Source of the DNA: an uncultured archaeon
GTDB taxonomy: Archaea > Micrarchaeota > Micrarchaeia > Micrarchaeales > CABMGC01
Length of the DNA: 29,141 nucleotides
NCBI GenBank assembly: GCA_902385515.1
Contig: CABMGC010000048.1
Span: forward strand, 1 to 29,141
Reading direction: 5' to 3'
Below the pieces are notes generated by a model that saw only the letters and a list, made by a program, of their open reading frames with translations, had not been told where the DNA came from and searched no databases. Below are positions 6,845 through 15,229 of the stretch, in pieces; within the stretch, counting starts at the first letter, position 1; each line of letters begins with the position of its first letter. The position numbers were made by a program, and so were the translations under genes.

Positions 6845-7849
6845 CTACTGCCGACTGTTACCCATCTTCTCCCTTATTTTTTGGAGAACGGCCTGTCCCG
6901 CGTTCTGGGCCTCTTCGCGCCTTGAGCCGTAAGCGCCCGCGGCGCACGCGTGGCCGCCTCCGGTGCCTCCTACGATGCCCGCAACGCCCTCCATGAACTT
7001 GCCAAGGTGTATGCCAAGCTTCTGGTCGAGAGGCGGCCTGAGCCTTGCAGACAGGGTGGCCTCCCTGTCGGTCATCGCCCAGAACACCGCGGCATCCGCG
7101 CCCAGCTCCATGGCTGCGTCGGCAACGACGTTCGCGTGCTCCGTCGCCCTGCCATACATCAGCACGTAGTTCCCCGCTATCTCAGAGCCAGCCTCGCGGA
7201 TGTCCATCACAGTCTCGTACCTGTTCCTTACCGGCACGCTTGAATGGAAGTACTCGTTGATGAACGAGAAGCTCGTCCCAGATGTCTCCACGAGGTCGGC
7301 TATCTGCCTGAACGTCTGCGGGAAGGCGTTGTTGAGTCCTGCCGAGTCGGCGATCACTCCGTTGAGCAGGAGGAACGCCATGTTTTTCGTGACCTGAGCT
7401 TTCAGTGACCTAAGGACCGCGCACACTATGCTTGACGCCGAGTTGTAGGATTCGCTGTTGAATGCGACGACCTCCCCCTTGATGTCTTCGTGCGGCAGAT
7501 GGTGGTCTATGAACAGCAGCTCTCCTTGAAACCTTTTTAGCTCCTCGCGGAACTTGCCGAGCACGTCCACGTTGTTCGCGTCGAGCACTATCAGAAGCTC
7601 GCAGTCTCGTGGAAAGTCGTTGCCCACGTACTTCGTTTTGCCCGTGTACTCGAGCATCCTCTTGGCGTTGTTTGTTATGAAATCGGGAGTCACGACCACC
7701 GCATTGTCGAAGTACTCGGCAAGCGCGGTCGCCGAACCGACTCCGTCGCGGTCGCCTATCGAATGGAACGTCAGCGCCACTTTCCTGCCCTTGTAATCGG
7801 CTAGCTTTGCACACAGCTCCTCGAAAGAGAGATTGCGCGTCAACTTCAT
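6845..7849 (-). CDS. DHH/DHHA1 phosphoesterase (NrnA/RecJ-like)
   Basis: This 334-residue enzyme is of the DHH superfamily, probably a Mn-dependent 3'-5' or 5'-3' exonuclease on short RNA or single-stranded DNA. The DHH domain shows GDRDGVGSA (32-40, the DxDG motif), VLDANN (88-93) and the signature DHHLPH (115-120). The DHHA1 domain ends with GGTGGGHACAAGAYG near residue 300, the substrate-binding glycine motif. At about 330 residues it resembles NrnA or short archaeal RecJ-like proteins rather than full-length bacterial RecJ. The start ATG overlaps the prefoldin beta stop (ATGA), and mre11 follows after 12 bases. The DHH-Mre11 linkage hints at a joint role in DNA end processing or repair, but RNA turnover is equally possible. 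Confidence 0.85.
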   Translation of the reverse strand: MKLTRNLSFEELCAKLADYKGRKVALTFHSIGDRDGVGSATALAEYFDNAVVVTPDFITNNAKRMLEYTGKTKYVGNDFPRDCELLIVLDANNVDVLGKFREELKRFQGELLFIDHHLPHEDIKGEVVAFNSESYNSASSIVCAVLRSLKAQVTKNMAFLLLNGVIADSAGLNNAFPQTFRQIADLVETSGTSFSFINEYFHSSVPVRNRYETVMDIREAGSEIAGNYVLMYGRATEHANVVADAAMELGADAAVFWAMTDREATLSARLRPPLDQKLGIHLGKFMEGVAGIVGGTGGGHACAAGAYGSRREEAQNAGQAVLQKIREKMGNSRQ

Positions 7850-8208
7850 CCCTGGCTCTGCTTGTACATGCGGGTGAGTTTCTCCCCAAGGGCCTTCTCC
7901 TTGGCCTTGAGCTCGTCGTACTGCTTTTTGAGAGATGATGACCTGAATTCGGACAGCTCAAGCTTTTCCTTCAGGTCGGATAGGGCCTTCTCCTTGCTCG
8001 TCTCGACTATCACGCCGCCGACGGTCAGGTATATCCTGCCATCCGCTCCCGAGACCTCCGCCTTCGCACGGTCAAACTCCGCCTTCTGGGCCTGAAGCTG
8101 GTTGATCTGCAGCGCGGCAGAGCGCAGCTGCTCCTGGACAATCTGGTAATCCCTCACGGCCTGCTCGGCCTCCTGCTCCCCGGTACTTGGTTGATTTTGC
8201 GTGGCCAT
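7846..8208 (-). CDS. pfdB: Prefoldin subunit beta
   Basis: The 120-residue protein matches archaeal prefoldin beta, which forms an alpha2beta4 jellyfish-shaped ATP-independent chaperone that holds unfolded proteins for the thermosome. It has an N-terminal coiled-coil helix (about 12-48, IVQEQLRSAALQINQLQAQK). The short beta hairpin follows (DGRIYLTVGGVIVETSKEKA; the family motif is 'vYk.vG..lv...k'). A second coiled-coil helix runs from about 74 to 115 (DLKEKLELSEFRSSSLKKQY). The Gln-rich N-terminus is slightly longer than usual. The ATG shares a base with the stop of the upstream small gene (TAATG), and the stop overlaps the DHH gene start. In many archaea pfdB follows rpl37ae/rpoP and a small Pcc1-like or DUF3194 gene; only one unknown small gene is present here. 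Confidence 0.88.
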   Translation of the reverse strand: MATQNQPSTGEQEAEQAVRDYQIVQEQLRSAALQINQLQAQKAEFDRAKAEVSGADGRIYLTVGGVIVETSKEKALSDLKEKLELSEFRSSSLKKQYDELKAKEKALGEKLTRMYKQSQG

Positions 8209-8471
8209 TAAAACACCTGTTTTTGTGGTTCTTTCAGTTCCTCAACATGAACGTCGGAAGAATCCGACTTTTCGAAGAGGCTCTTCAGTAGATTCTCTAT
8301 GCCAAACTTCATTAGCTTTGCCTGGTACTTCGAAAGAAACACTTTCCTGCCCGCCTCGTCCCGTATTATGACCGACCCGCCGTCGTCAACGGTCACGTAC
8401 AGCACCTGCTTGCTGTCATATATCTTGTAGTACTTCGGCATCAGATAAACCCGACGTGTCCGACGGCCCAT
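8208..8471 (-). CDS. Unknown small protein heading the prefoldin-DHH-mre11 operon
   Basis: This 87-residue product (77 if the ATG at 8441 is used, giving MPKYYKIYDSKQVLYVTV) has no recognised family. It looks like a small alpha/beta domain: three strands with VDDGGSVIIRDEAGRKVFL at the turns, then helices SKYQAKLMKFGIENLLKSLF and an acidic, Lys-containing tail. No cysteines or membrane segment are seen. The 10 extra N-terminal residues from the 8471 start are Arg-rich and may be untranslated. A TATA-like ATATGTATT on the minus strand near 8503-8511 would start transcription close to 8480, allowing either start. It overlaps pfdB by one base. In other archaea this position holds Pcc1 or DUF3194 proteins, and a divergent version cannot be excluded. 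Confidence 0.65.
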   Translation of the reverse strand: MGRRTRRVYLMPKYYKIYDSKQVLYVTVDDGGSVIIRDEAGRKVFLSKYQAKLMKFGIENLLKSLFEKSDSSDVHVEELKEPQKQVF

Positions 8472-8524
8472 CCCGCTCCCGAGCGGCGTCCGTCTAACGA
8501 CAAATACATATAGGTTTAGGTGGG

Positions 8525-8533
8525 ATAAATAAT
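8525..8533 (+). promoter_or_regulatory. TATA-like box for the 8559 operon
   Basis: ATAAATAAT at 8525-8533, with GGTGG purines before it, predicts a start near 8555, so the mRNA of the winged-helix/surface-protein/Lhr unit would be almost leaderless at the ATG (8559). The 87-bp gap is shared with the divergent prefoldin operon. Confidence 0.45.
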
Positions 8534-8558
8534 TATTGGTCTATGAGTTTGTGATAAC

Positions 8559-9041
8559 ATGGTGGAGCTAAGCGAATCAGGACTCATTGAAAAAGAGCTT
8601 ACGCTCAGAAACCTGAGGCTCACGAAGGAGGTGCTCGAGACCAGGCGGTCGATCGCAAGATGGCTTGCCCTGTCGCTTGGCATACTGAACCCGGGAGAAT
8701 CGAGGCTCAGCTCGGTGGCGGTACTGGACGCGCTGATGCACTTCCAGTTCGTCGAGAAGTCGAACCCCGACGTCAACGCGCTCATGCTGTACATAGGCAA
8801 GAACTGGGAGGAGATAAACGAGAAGACCTTGAGATACCACCTGCTCCGAATGAAGAGGATGGGGCTCGTGGAAAACGCGCAGGGCAAGTTCTGCCTCAGG
8901 TCGCCTTCAGTGGGAGACAGGTTTGATGCGCACACCTGGGCGATGAGCCTGTACGAGAAGGACTATCGCGAGATAGCCGCGAAGGTCGGAGATGCGATAA
9001 CCGAGTTGAAGAGCAAAAGCGTTGTAGGCGGGTCGGCATGA
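8559..9041 (+). CDS. Winged-helix-like protein of unknown function
   Basis: The 160-residue protein begins with a long helical segment (about 5-45, with EKELTLRNLRLTKEVLETRR resembling a coiled coil), followed by a small domain. Residues about 90-118 (INEKTLRYHLLRMKRMGLVE, then NAQGKFCL) look like the recognition helix and wing of a winged-helix fold. The rest (YEKDYREIAAKVGDAITEL) is helical. It could be a transcriptional regulator or a replication/repair accessory protein. The ATG (8559) follows GTGATAAC. Its TGA overlaps the start of the surface protein gene by four bases, and that gene is in turn three bases from the Lhr helicase, so all three are probably one transcript. No named family is recognised. 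Confidence 0.65.
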   Translation: MVELSESGLIEKELTLRNLRLTKEVLETRRSIARWLALSLGILNPGESRLSSVAVLDALMHFQFVEKSNPDVNALMLYIGKNWEEINEKTLRYHLLRMKRMGLVENAQGKFCLRSPSVGDRFDAHTWAMSLYEKDYREIAAKVGDAITELKSKSVVGGSA

Positions 9042-10672
9042 AAAATGAAACATACGTTTGGATTTCCATTCTTATCATAATAGCAGTGGCTGCGCTGAGT
9101 TTCAGGTATCTGTACCAGCCGACGCTGAGCGTGGAGCTCGGCATGAACGGATCCGCGGCGATCGCGGGACTGTATCCGTACCAGAACGCTGCCCTGCCTA
9201 TAACGATTTACAACAGCGGCTCAGGCCCGGTAAAGAACCTTAGCATCGGCGTGTTCGTAAACGGCAACCTAACTACGCTGTACAAGATCACGCTGCCTTC
9301 CGGAAAGCAGACGGTAATACCGTTCAACTACTCTCCCACCGAGCAAGGCACGTACAACATAACCGCCACCGCGGACCCGAGCAAGCTCTATGCCATATCG
9401 AACAGGGAAAAGGCAACGAGCGCAATTGTCCTAACGGTCAAGGCGCCGGACAACGAGTCCGCCTACGGCCTGCTGCCCTTGGCGAACGTCACGCTCCGCA
9501 GGGACGTGAACCTGAGGCACGGCGGCTACCTTACCAGCACGTACATAGGCAACGAGTACAATGACAGCGGCCTTTCGGTCATCGACAACAAGAAGGTCGG
9601 CGGCTTCATCGGCCCGCTGCTGAACCTCACGGCATACTACATAAACAACATGACAGTATCGAGCGCGAAGTACGTGAACGGCGATAGCGCCTACGCAATA
9701 TGGATACGCGGCTACATAAACCCCGACGTCATCTCCTTCGCTGCCAACGCGTCCGGGCTGCGCCACAGCAGCATAATGACCGCCAGCGGTAACATGACTT
9801 TCGTCAGGGTATCCAACGACACCAGCCTGTGCAGCTGGTACTCTGGGGGCTGGCTCAAGATGCTCGCGTATGTCGGCGCGAAGAACTGCAGCCAGGCGCT
9901 AAGCGAGAGTGCCGCATCGGCGCCTTCGAACCGCGTCGTCGACAGTTTCTACGGCAAGCTGATGCCGGCAGGCGGCAGCGTCCTTGCCAACTATACCTGG
10001 ATATCTGGGGCAGTCAGCTCCTCGTCGACGCTTTCCATGCTGGGCAACTCGTCGTTCGTATACGAGGGCATATCCAATAACACCGCCAGGGACAGCGCCT
10101 GCTACGGAATAGTGAGCACGACGAACGGCACACACTATTGCAGCACTTACGTGGTGCCGAAGTCAAACAAGATCGGGGGGCCATACTCTCTGATAAAGAC
10201 CACCGCATACATCGGCACTTACAACCTCACGGTGATGTCGCTGTTCAACTCGTCGTTCATGCAGACGCAGATTCCTCTCAACATAAACCTGATAAGGGAG
10301 TTCAACATCAGCGGAAAGAGCCAGGGATTCCGCTCCGGACTTGTGAACACCTGCTCGTTCAACCAGTCGCTTCTCTGCTCCAACGTGACGTTCGCGAACG
10401 GCACGATATCGTTCAGGATCGCGAACAACTACAGCAGCCCGATAAGGCTTGACAGCATAAGCTGCTTCGCGAACGGGGCAAGTCCGGCGACCGAGCTGGA
10501 CCAGGTCCTCGGGGCGGGACAGGCGTACAACGCGACAACGCAGTGCTACAGCAAAGGAAGCGTGATATCGGGAATACCTCTGAACCTGTACCTGAACCTC
10601 AAGCTTAACTACACCGCGAGCGCTAACGAGACCCGCGTGCTGGTAGGTAACGCTCACATATTGTTCGGGTAG
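9038..10672 (+). CDS. N-terminally anchored, sequon-rich surface protein with CARDB-like domain
   Basis: The 544-residue product starts with a short charged N-terminus and one hydrophobic helix (about 8-24, WISILIIIAVAALSF), with no clear signal-peptidase site, so it is probably a type II-like membrane anchor with the rest outside. Residues about 30-135 resemble a CARDB/APHP beta-sandwich (LPITIYNSGSGPVKNLSIGV, then VNGN, with a PFNYSPTEQGTYNITATAD closing strand). The remainder is Ser/Thr/Asn/Tyr-rich beta structure with several Cys pairs (CSWYSGGW, NCSQAL, ACYGIV, HYCSTY, NTCSFNQSLLC, QCYSKG) suggesting disulfides. More than two dozen N-x-S/T sequons indicate heavy N-glycosylation. It overlaps the winged-helix gene by four bases and precedes Lhr. 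S-layer-associated or cell-contact roles are possible; no enzyme motif is seen. Confidence 0.72.
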   Translation: MKNETYVWISILIIIAVAALSFRYLYQPTLSVELGMNGSAAIAGLYPYQNAALPITIYNSGSGPVKNLSIGVFVNGNLTTLYKITLPSGKQTVIPFNYSPTEQGTYNITATADPSKLYAISNREKATSAIVLTVKAPDNESAYGLLPLANVTLRRDVNLRHGGYLTSTYIGNEYNDSGLSVIDNKKVGGFIGPLLNLTAYYINNMTVSSAKYVNGDSAYAIWIRGYINPDVISFAANASGLRHSSIMTASGNMTFVRVSNDTSLCSWYSGGWLKMLAYVGAKNCSQALSESAASAPSNRVVDSFYGKLMPAGGSVLANYTWISGAVSSSSTLSMLGNSSFVYEGISNNTARDSACYGIVSTTNGTHYCSTYVVPKSNKIGGPYSLIKTTAYIGTYNLTVMSLFNSSFMQTQIPLNINLIREFNISGKSQGFRSGLVNTCSFNQSLLCSNVTFANGTISFRIANNYSSPIRLDSISCFANGASPATELDQVLGAGQAYNATTQCYSKGSVISGIPLNLYLNLKLNYTASANETRVLVGNAHILFG

Positions 10673-10675
10673 CGC

Positions 10676-13447
10676 ATGACACCAGACCCATACAAGCTGT
10701 TCCTGGATAAGTTCGGGAGTTTCACCGAGATACAGTCATCCGCCTTTGCCGCGATAGAGAAGGGCGAGAACTGCATAATAACCGCCCCGACAGGCAGCGG
10801 GAAGACCGAGGCCGCTATGCTTCCGGTGTTCAACGGCATCCTGAAGCGCAAAGACGCAGGGGGCATACAGGCGATATACGTAACCCCGCTGAGGGCGCTC
10901 AACAGGGACCTCATGAAGAGGCTTGAGGCCATGGCGAAGGAACTGGGCGTGAGCATCGCCACCAGGCACGGCGACACGACCGCGTCCGAAAGGCAGAAGC
11001 AGGCCGCCCGCCCCCCGCAGATCCTGATAACCACGCCAGAGACTGTGCAGAACCTCTTCCTTTCGGCCAGGCTGAAAAGCGCGATGGCGAGCACGCGGGT
11101 CGTGATAGTGGACGAGCTCCACGAACTCTACTACAACAAGAGGGGGGCCCAGCTCGCGATAGCTCTGGAGCGGCTTGCCGAGCTTTCCCCTAGCTACCAG
11201 AGGATAGGCATAAGCGCGACCATAGGCTCGCTGGACGAGGCCAGAAAGTTCCTCTTCGGAGACAAAGCCTGCAGGATAGTCGACGCCAAGACCGAGAAGA
11301 AGATAGAGATAGACATAGAGATGCCTCAAAGACCAGAAAAGGAGTACAAGGAATTCAGGGAGAAGTTCGATTTGGACGCGGAGACGCTGGCCCGGCTTGA
11401 GAGGATAGCCGACCTCGTCAAGCAGTCCGAATCGACTCTTATCTTCGCCAACACGCGGCAGGTGGTCGAGTCCTTGGGCAGCAAGCTGATCTACCTTAAC
11501 GGGCTCATGCCCTTCGGCAGCATAGGCATACACCACGGCTCGCTTGACAAGGAGGAGAGGGTGGGCACCGAGAACGCATTCAAGGAAGGCAGGGTAAAGG
11601 GCATAGTCTCCACGAGCTCGCTGGAGCTTGGCATAGACATAGGAAGCATCAACATGGTCCTCCAGTACGGATCGCCCAGGCAGGTAACGCGGCTGCTGCA
11701 GAGGGTTGGCAGGGGAGGCCACAGGGAAAAGGAGATCTCGTACGGGAAGATCATCGTCGCGAACTACATCGACGCCATAGAATCCGCAGCCATAATCGAC
11801 CAGATAAGGAAGGCGGAGGTCGAGGAGCAAAAAATGGAGAGGCTGGCCATGGACGTGCTTGCGAACCAGATCTGCGGCATGGCGCTTGAGTACGGGAAGA
11901 TACCAGTGGCAAAGGCGTATGGAATAGCGAAGCGCGCGGCCCCGTATGCGGATCTGAGCCTAACGGAGTTCGAGAGGCTCGTGAATTTCCTTGCGGACGA
12001 GCACTTGATAAAGGTCAAGGAGGGCGCAATCGGGATGGGCTTCCGCGGGCGCGACTACTTCTTTTCCAACATAAGCGTCATACCGGACTCCGTCCGCTTC
12101 TTCGTAAAGGACGCTGCGAGCAACAGGACGATAGCCACTCTCGACGAGAAGTTCGTGGCGAACTACCTTGACGAGGGATCCGTATTCATAACAAAGGGAC
12201 TGCCGTGGAGGATCGTGAGCATAGACGAGGGCACGATATTCGTCGAGCCGAGCGCGGAGTTCGAGGCCGCGATACCAGACTGGGAGGGGGAGGACATACC
12301 AGTGTCGCGAAGGACGTCGCAGAGGGTCTTCGAGTACATAGCCAAGGGCTTCGCGGAGTCCTTGGAAAAGCCGATCGAGAAGACTCTTAGAAAGAACCTC
12401 GAAGAATTCATGCTGGCGCAGCGCGCGCACTTCGCGCCGGACGCGGCCACCATATGCGTCGAGGAGCTGGACGACTACTCGCTTGTCTACACCGGGCTCG
12501 GAAAGCTTGCCAACGAGTTCGTTGCCAAGCTCATGGGGCACGCCGCGTCGCAGGCGGCGGGGAGCAGGCTGCTTGTGAAATCCACGCCGTACGCCATAAT
12601 AGTCGACTACAGCGGCGCAAGGAAGAAGCCGGACATGCGGCGCGTGATGGAGGCGGTAAAGAACTATTCCGAGAGCAGCGTCTTCGGCACCGAAGGCATA
12701 ATCCCCGGCACCGAGCTGTTCCGCTACAAGTTCGTAATGGTCTGCAAGCTCTTCGGAATCGTGGAAAAAAGGGCGGTCGTGACGAAACGGGACGCGGAGA
12801 GGCTCGTCAAGTTCTACGCAAACTCCCCGATATTCGACGAAACGCTCAGGGATCTCAGGAAGAACTATCTCGACGTGGACACCGCGGAGAGGCTCTTCGC
12901 GGGCCTAAGAAAAGGGACCATTTCCATCTTTGTCGCGGGCGGCAGACGGTCGCCGCTGACTGAAGAGATCTTGAAGGCGTCGTACAGGTACAGGGAGCTG
13001 CTGCTGCCCGCGATACCTGACGATGCCGAGATAAACGAGTTCAGAAGCAAGATAGACGGCAGGCGCGTCGAGCTGTTTTGCACCTTCTGCGGCCTTGATT
13101 TCTTCAAGGACACGGACCTTGAAAGGAAGGAGAAGCTCGCGTGCCCGAGATGCTTGAGTCCCATGGTATGCGTGTACGGCGAAGACAAGGCCGCGTCTGT
13201 TAGGAAGAGGGCAGCGGGAAAGAAACTGACGGCGGCAGAGGAAGCCGCAAGGCATGTCGCGTTAAGGGAGGCGAGCCTGGTGGAGTCCTACGGCGACAGG
13301 GCCATAGCCGCGCTGCTTACGTACGGCATAGGCATCACGACCGCGGCCAGGGTCCTCAAACAAATGAGGCAAGGCGAAAAGCAGTTCATAATAGACCTCA
13401 TCGAGGCCCAGAAGAGCTTTATCAAGACGAAGAAGTACTGGAAGTGA
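10676..13447 (+). CDS. lhr: Lhr-type superfamily 2 DNA helicase
   Basis: Lhr helicases are ATP-dependent 3'-5' translocases acting on forked or damaged DNA and RNA:DNA hybrids. The 923-residue protein shows a Q-motif region (FTEIQ, 16-20), Walker A APTGSGKT (37-44), TPLRAL (70-75), TTPETVQ, the DELH box (146-149), SATIGS (180-185), FANTR (257-261), TSSLELGIDIG (313-323) and QRVGRGGHR (342-350). The Lhr winged-helix and beta-sheet domains follow (WRIVSIDEGTIFVEPS lies in the conserved region). Near the C-terminus CTFC (about 802-805) and CPRC (about 826-829) form a probable zinc ribbon, as in archaeal Lhr/Hel308-neighbouring subtypes rather than bacterial Lhr-core. It follows the surface protein gene by three bases and abuts the stop of the convergent glycosyltransferase gene with no gap. 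Confidence 0.9.
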   Translation: MTPDPYKLFLDKFGSFTEIQSSAFAAIEKGENCIITAPTGSGKTEAAMLPVFNGILKRKDAGGIQAIYVTPLRALNRDLMKRLEAMAKELGVSIATRHGDTTASERQKQAARPPQILITTPETVQNLFLSARLKSAMASTRVVIVDELHELYYNKRGAQLAIALERLAELSPSYQRIGISATIGSLDEARKFLFGDKACRIVDAKTEKKIEIDIEMPQRPEKEYKEFREKFDLDAETLARLERIADLVKQSESTLIFANTRQVVESLGSKLIYLNGLMPFGSIGIHHGSLDKEERVGTENAFKEGRVKGIVSTSSLELGIDIGSINMVLQYGSPRQVTRLLQRVGRGGHREKEISYGKIIVANYIDAIESAAIIDQIRKAEVEEQKMERLAMDVLANQICGMALEYGKIPVAKAYGIAKRAAPYADLSLTEFERLVNFLADEHLIKVKEGAIGMGFRGRDYFFSNISVIPDSVRFFVKDAASNRTIATLDEKFVANYLDEGSVFITKGLPWRIVSIDEGTIFVEPSAEFEAAIPDWEGEDIPVSRRTSQRVFEYIAKGFAESLEKPIEKTLRKNLEEFMLAQRAHFAPDAATICVEELDDYSLVYTGLGKLANEFVAKLMGHAASQAAGSRLLVKSTPYAIIVDYSGARKKPDMRRVMEAVKNYSESSVFGTEGIIPGTELFRYKFVMVCKLFGIVEKRAVVTKRDAERLVKFYANSPIFDETLRDLRKNYLDVDTAERLFAGLRKGTISIFVAGGRRSPLTEEILKASYRYRELLLPAIPDDAEINEFRSKIDGRRVELFCTFCGLDFFKDTDLERKEKLACPRCLSPMVCVYGEDKAASVRKRAAGKKLTAAEEAARHVALREASLVESYGDRAIAALLTYGIGITTAARVLKQMRQGEKQFIIDLIEAQKSFIKTKKYWK

Positions 13448-14746
13448 CTAGCCGGACATTGCGCCAGTCTTGGGCGTGCGCACCCAGTCGCCTTTCTTAA
13501 GCAGCATTCCCCGGAAGCTGCCGTATACGATGAATGGTATGAATATGAAGTTCAGCGCGAGCGACGATACGCTCCAGGGCAGCTCGCGCAGCGCGCCCTT
13601 GCGGTAAAGCGCGACGGCGCACGCGAAGAAGAACGCCAGAGGCAGGTACACCGGGACCACGAAAAGAGCGAACTGCCCTAGAGGGCCCAAGCCGAGAATT
13701 AGCCCCCTGTCGACTCCGAGGGCGTTCAGGTATCCCTTGCTTATGAGCACGGCGAACGCGCTGAGCGCAATGGACATGAGACCGAAGAGGCTGTTGAATG
13801 AGCTGAACCCGTAGAACAGGTAGTCGAACTTCTTCATCGCATTGGCCTTGCTGGTGGCGAGCATTTTCGATACGTGCCTCTTGGTGTCGCGGGTTATGCC
13901 CTCGGAGTATCTTAGCTGCTGGCTCATCAGGCTCCTGAAAGTCGGCGGACATTCGCCAGGGACCACTATGCTTTCGTCGAAGAAAACGCTGTGACCCTTT
14001 TCAGCGAGGCTGCTCGCGAGCGCCCAGTCCTCGGTCAGCGAGGATTCGTCGAAGCCCCCGACGCTTTCGAGCAGGCTTTTCTTGATGATGAAAGCGCTGC
14101 CGAAGATCGGGATGAAGCCCTGCAGCCCTTTCCTCGCAGCCATGTCGACCACGAAATAGGACGACGAGGAGACTAGCATGCTCTTCGTGAATATGTTCTG
14201 GGATGAATTCAAGGACAGCTCGGAATAGCCCTGCACCACGTCCGCGCCCGTCCGCGCAAGGCTCGCGAGCATCCTCCATATCAGGTCGCTCGGAGGCACG
14301 CAGTCCGCGTCCAGGACGATGACGTATTCTGTATTTTGGTCCAAGGATTTCAGGACGTTGTTCAGCGCTCCGGCCTTGAACCCTGAGCGCTTGCCCCTGT
14401 GCACAACCCGCACGCTTCCTTTCGATGTCCATGCGCCCAGCCTTTGCGCGGTGACGGTGTCGGTTGAATCGTCGGCGACGACTATGTCGAACGCAGGATA
14501 GTCGATGGAAGTTGTTGCGGCGAGAAGGCGGTCGACCACTTCGTATTCGTTATAGGTGGGGAGGAGTACGGCGACGCGCGGAGGGTTCTGCTTCAGCGCT
14601 TCGGGCACCTCGACGGGAGACCTGCGGATCCTGCCAAGCCTCAGCGCGAGGAATCCGTGGACATAGACGCGGGTCGACCAGATGGTGACCGCCGAAATGG
14701 CCAGTATCCAGAGGACTGTCTCGACAACATACGCTCCGAAAAGCAT
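13448..14746 (-). CDS. Membrane glycosyltransferase, GT2 family
   Basis: This 432-residue processive-type family 2 glycosyltransferase resembles cellulose/hyaluronan synthase-like enzymes. An N-terminal membrane helix (about 5-25) precedes the GT-A domain with LLPTYNE (61-67), the nucleotide-sugar ADDS motif (91-94), DADC (146-149, the metal-binding DxD) and TED (238-240, catalytic base). The acceptor motif QxxRW appears as QQLRY (276-280), with Tyr for Trp. Three or more C-terminal hydrophobic segments (about 305-335, 350-385, 395-415) complete a membrane channel-like region. It would transfer sugar from a nucleotide donor to a lipid or polysaccharide at the membrane. A minus-strand TATA-like sequence at 14766-14775 predicts a leaderless mRNA. 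The neighbouring surface protein is a plausible indirect target of cell-surface glycosylation, but the link is only by location. Confidence 0.85.
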   Translation of the reverse strand: MLFGAYVVETVLWILAISAVTIWSTRVYVHGFLALRLGRIRRSPVEVPEALKQNPPRVAVLLPTYNEYEVVDRLLAATTSIDYPAFDIVVADDSTDTVTAQRLGAWTSKGSVRVVHRGKRSGFKAGALNNVLKSLDQNTEYVIVLDADCVPPSDLIWRMLASLARTGADVVQGYSELSLNSSQNIFTKSMLVSSSSYFVVDMAARKGLQGFIPIFGSAFIIKKSLLESVGGFDESSLTEDWALASSLAEKGHSVFFDESIVVPGECPPTFRSLMSQQLRYSEGITRDTKRHVSKMLATSKANAMKKFDYLFYGFSSFNSLFGLMSIALSAFAVLISKGYLNALGVDRGLILGLGPLGQFALFVVPVYLPLAFFFACAVALYRKGALRELPWSVSSLALNFIFIPFIVYGSFRGMLLKKGDWVRTPKTGAMSG

Positions 14747-14800
14747 GGAATTGCATCGGCGTTCAAATCATATAAGGTTTCCCGGGGACCCGCTCTTGGA

Positions 14801-14808
14801 TTTAAATA
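14801..14808 (+). promoter_or_regulatory. TATA-like box for the YunG-like gene
   Basis: TTTAAATA lies 26 bases ahead of about 14831, predicting a leader of roughly nine bases that still contains GGTG (14831-14834) just before the ATG at 14840. Confidence 0.5.
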
Positions 14809-14839
14809 GCTAGCAGCCCAAACAGAATCGGGTGTGGAT

Positions 14840-15220
14840 ATGGCGGAGACGACAAAAACGAAGGGCGACAGTAAGGTTTCGGTTGACGAGCTTATCGGCG
14901 TCTTGCAGGCGCTCGACAAGGACTTCATCGGGGGCAAGAAGAGCGACATATACGCGCTCGTCGTGCACGACTACTTCAATGGCACGCTCATGGAGGCGGA
15001 AGTGATCAAACGGAGGGGCTACCACTACTTCAACGAGCTGCCCGGAGGCAGGGTGGTGGATTTCAAGCATCTTGTATTAGAGGCCGAGCTTGGTACCCCC
15101 CAGTGCACCACGAGGGAGAGGATACTCGCAAGCACGCACAGCACGAAGACCCGGTATGACATACTTAGCAGGAGCGTCAATAGGAAGCTGAACCCCGCCG
15201 CGGCGGTGAAGAGGCCGTAG
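14840..15220 (+). CDS. YunG-like protein (papain-like fold relative), function unknown
   Basis: The 126-residue product resembles the bacterial YunG group in its order of motifs: DIYALVVHDYFNGTLMEAEV (YunG proteins have 'A.T.LVVQDYFGG.L'), then YHYFNELPGGRVVDFKHLVL (compare 'SHYWNRLPDGREVDLT'), then a C-terminal STHSTKTRYDILSRSV helix. In bacterial relatives a Cys precedes the LVVQDY helix; here the corresponding stretch KSDIYALVV has none, so peptidase-like chemistry is doubtful. The His in YHYFNELPGG remains. The ATG at 14840 is preferred over GTG 14834 because GGTG then serves as ribosome-binding site. The N-terminus is Lys/Thr-rich and disordered. It ends nine bases before the gyrA stop on the other strand. 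Assignment rests on remembered motifs only. Confidence 0.5.
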   Translation: MAETTKTKGDSKVSVDELIGVLQALDKDFIGGKKSDIYALVVHDYFNGTLMEAEVIKRRGYHYFNELPGGRVVDFKHLVLEAELGTPQCTTRERILASTHSTKTRYDILSRSVNRKLNPAAAVKRP

Positions 15221-15229
15221 GCCGCGCGC

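Noticed and set aside
8461..8486. A CGCTC-CC-GAGCG inverted repeat near the start of the small gene at 8471 as a regulatory hairpin
   Set aside because: The loop would be only two bases, and the sequence is GC-rich enough for chance symmetry.
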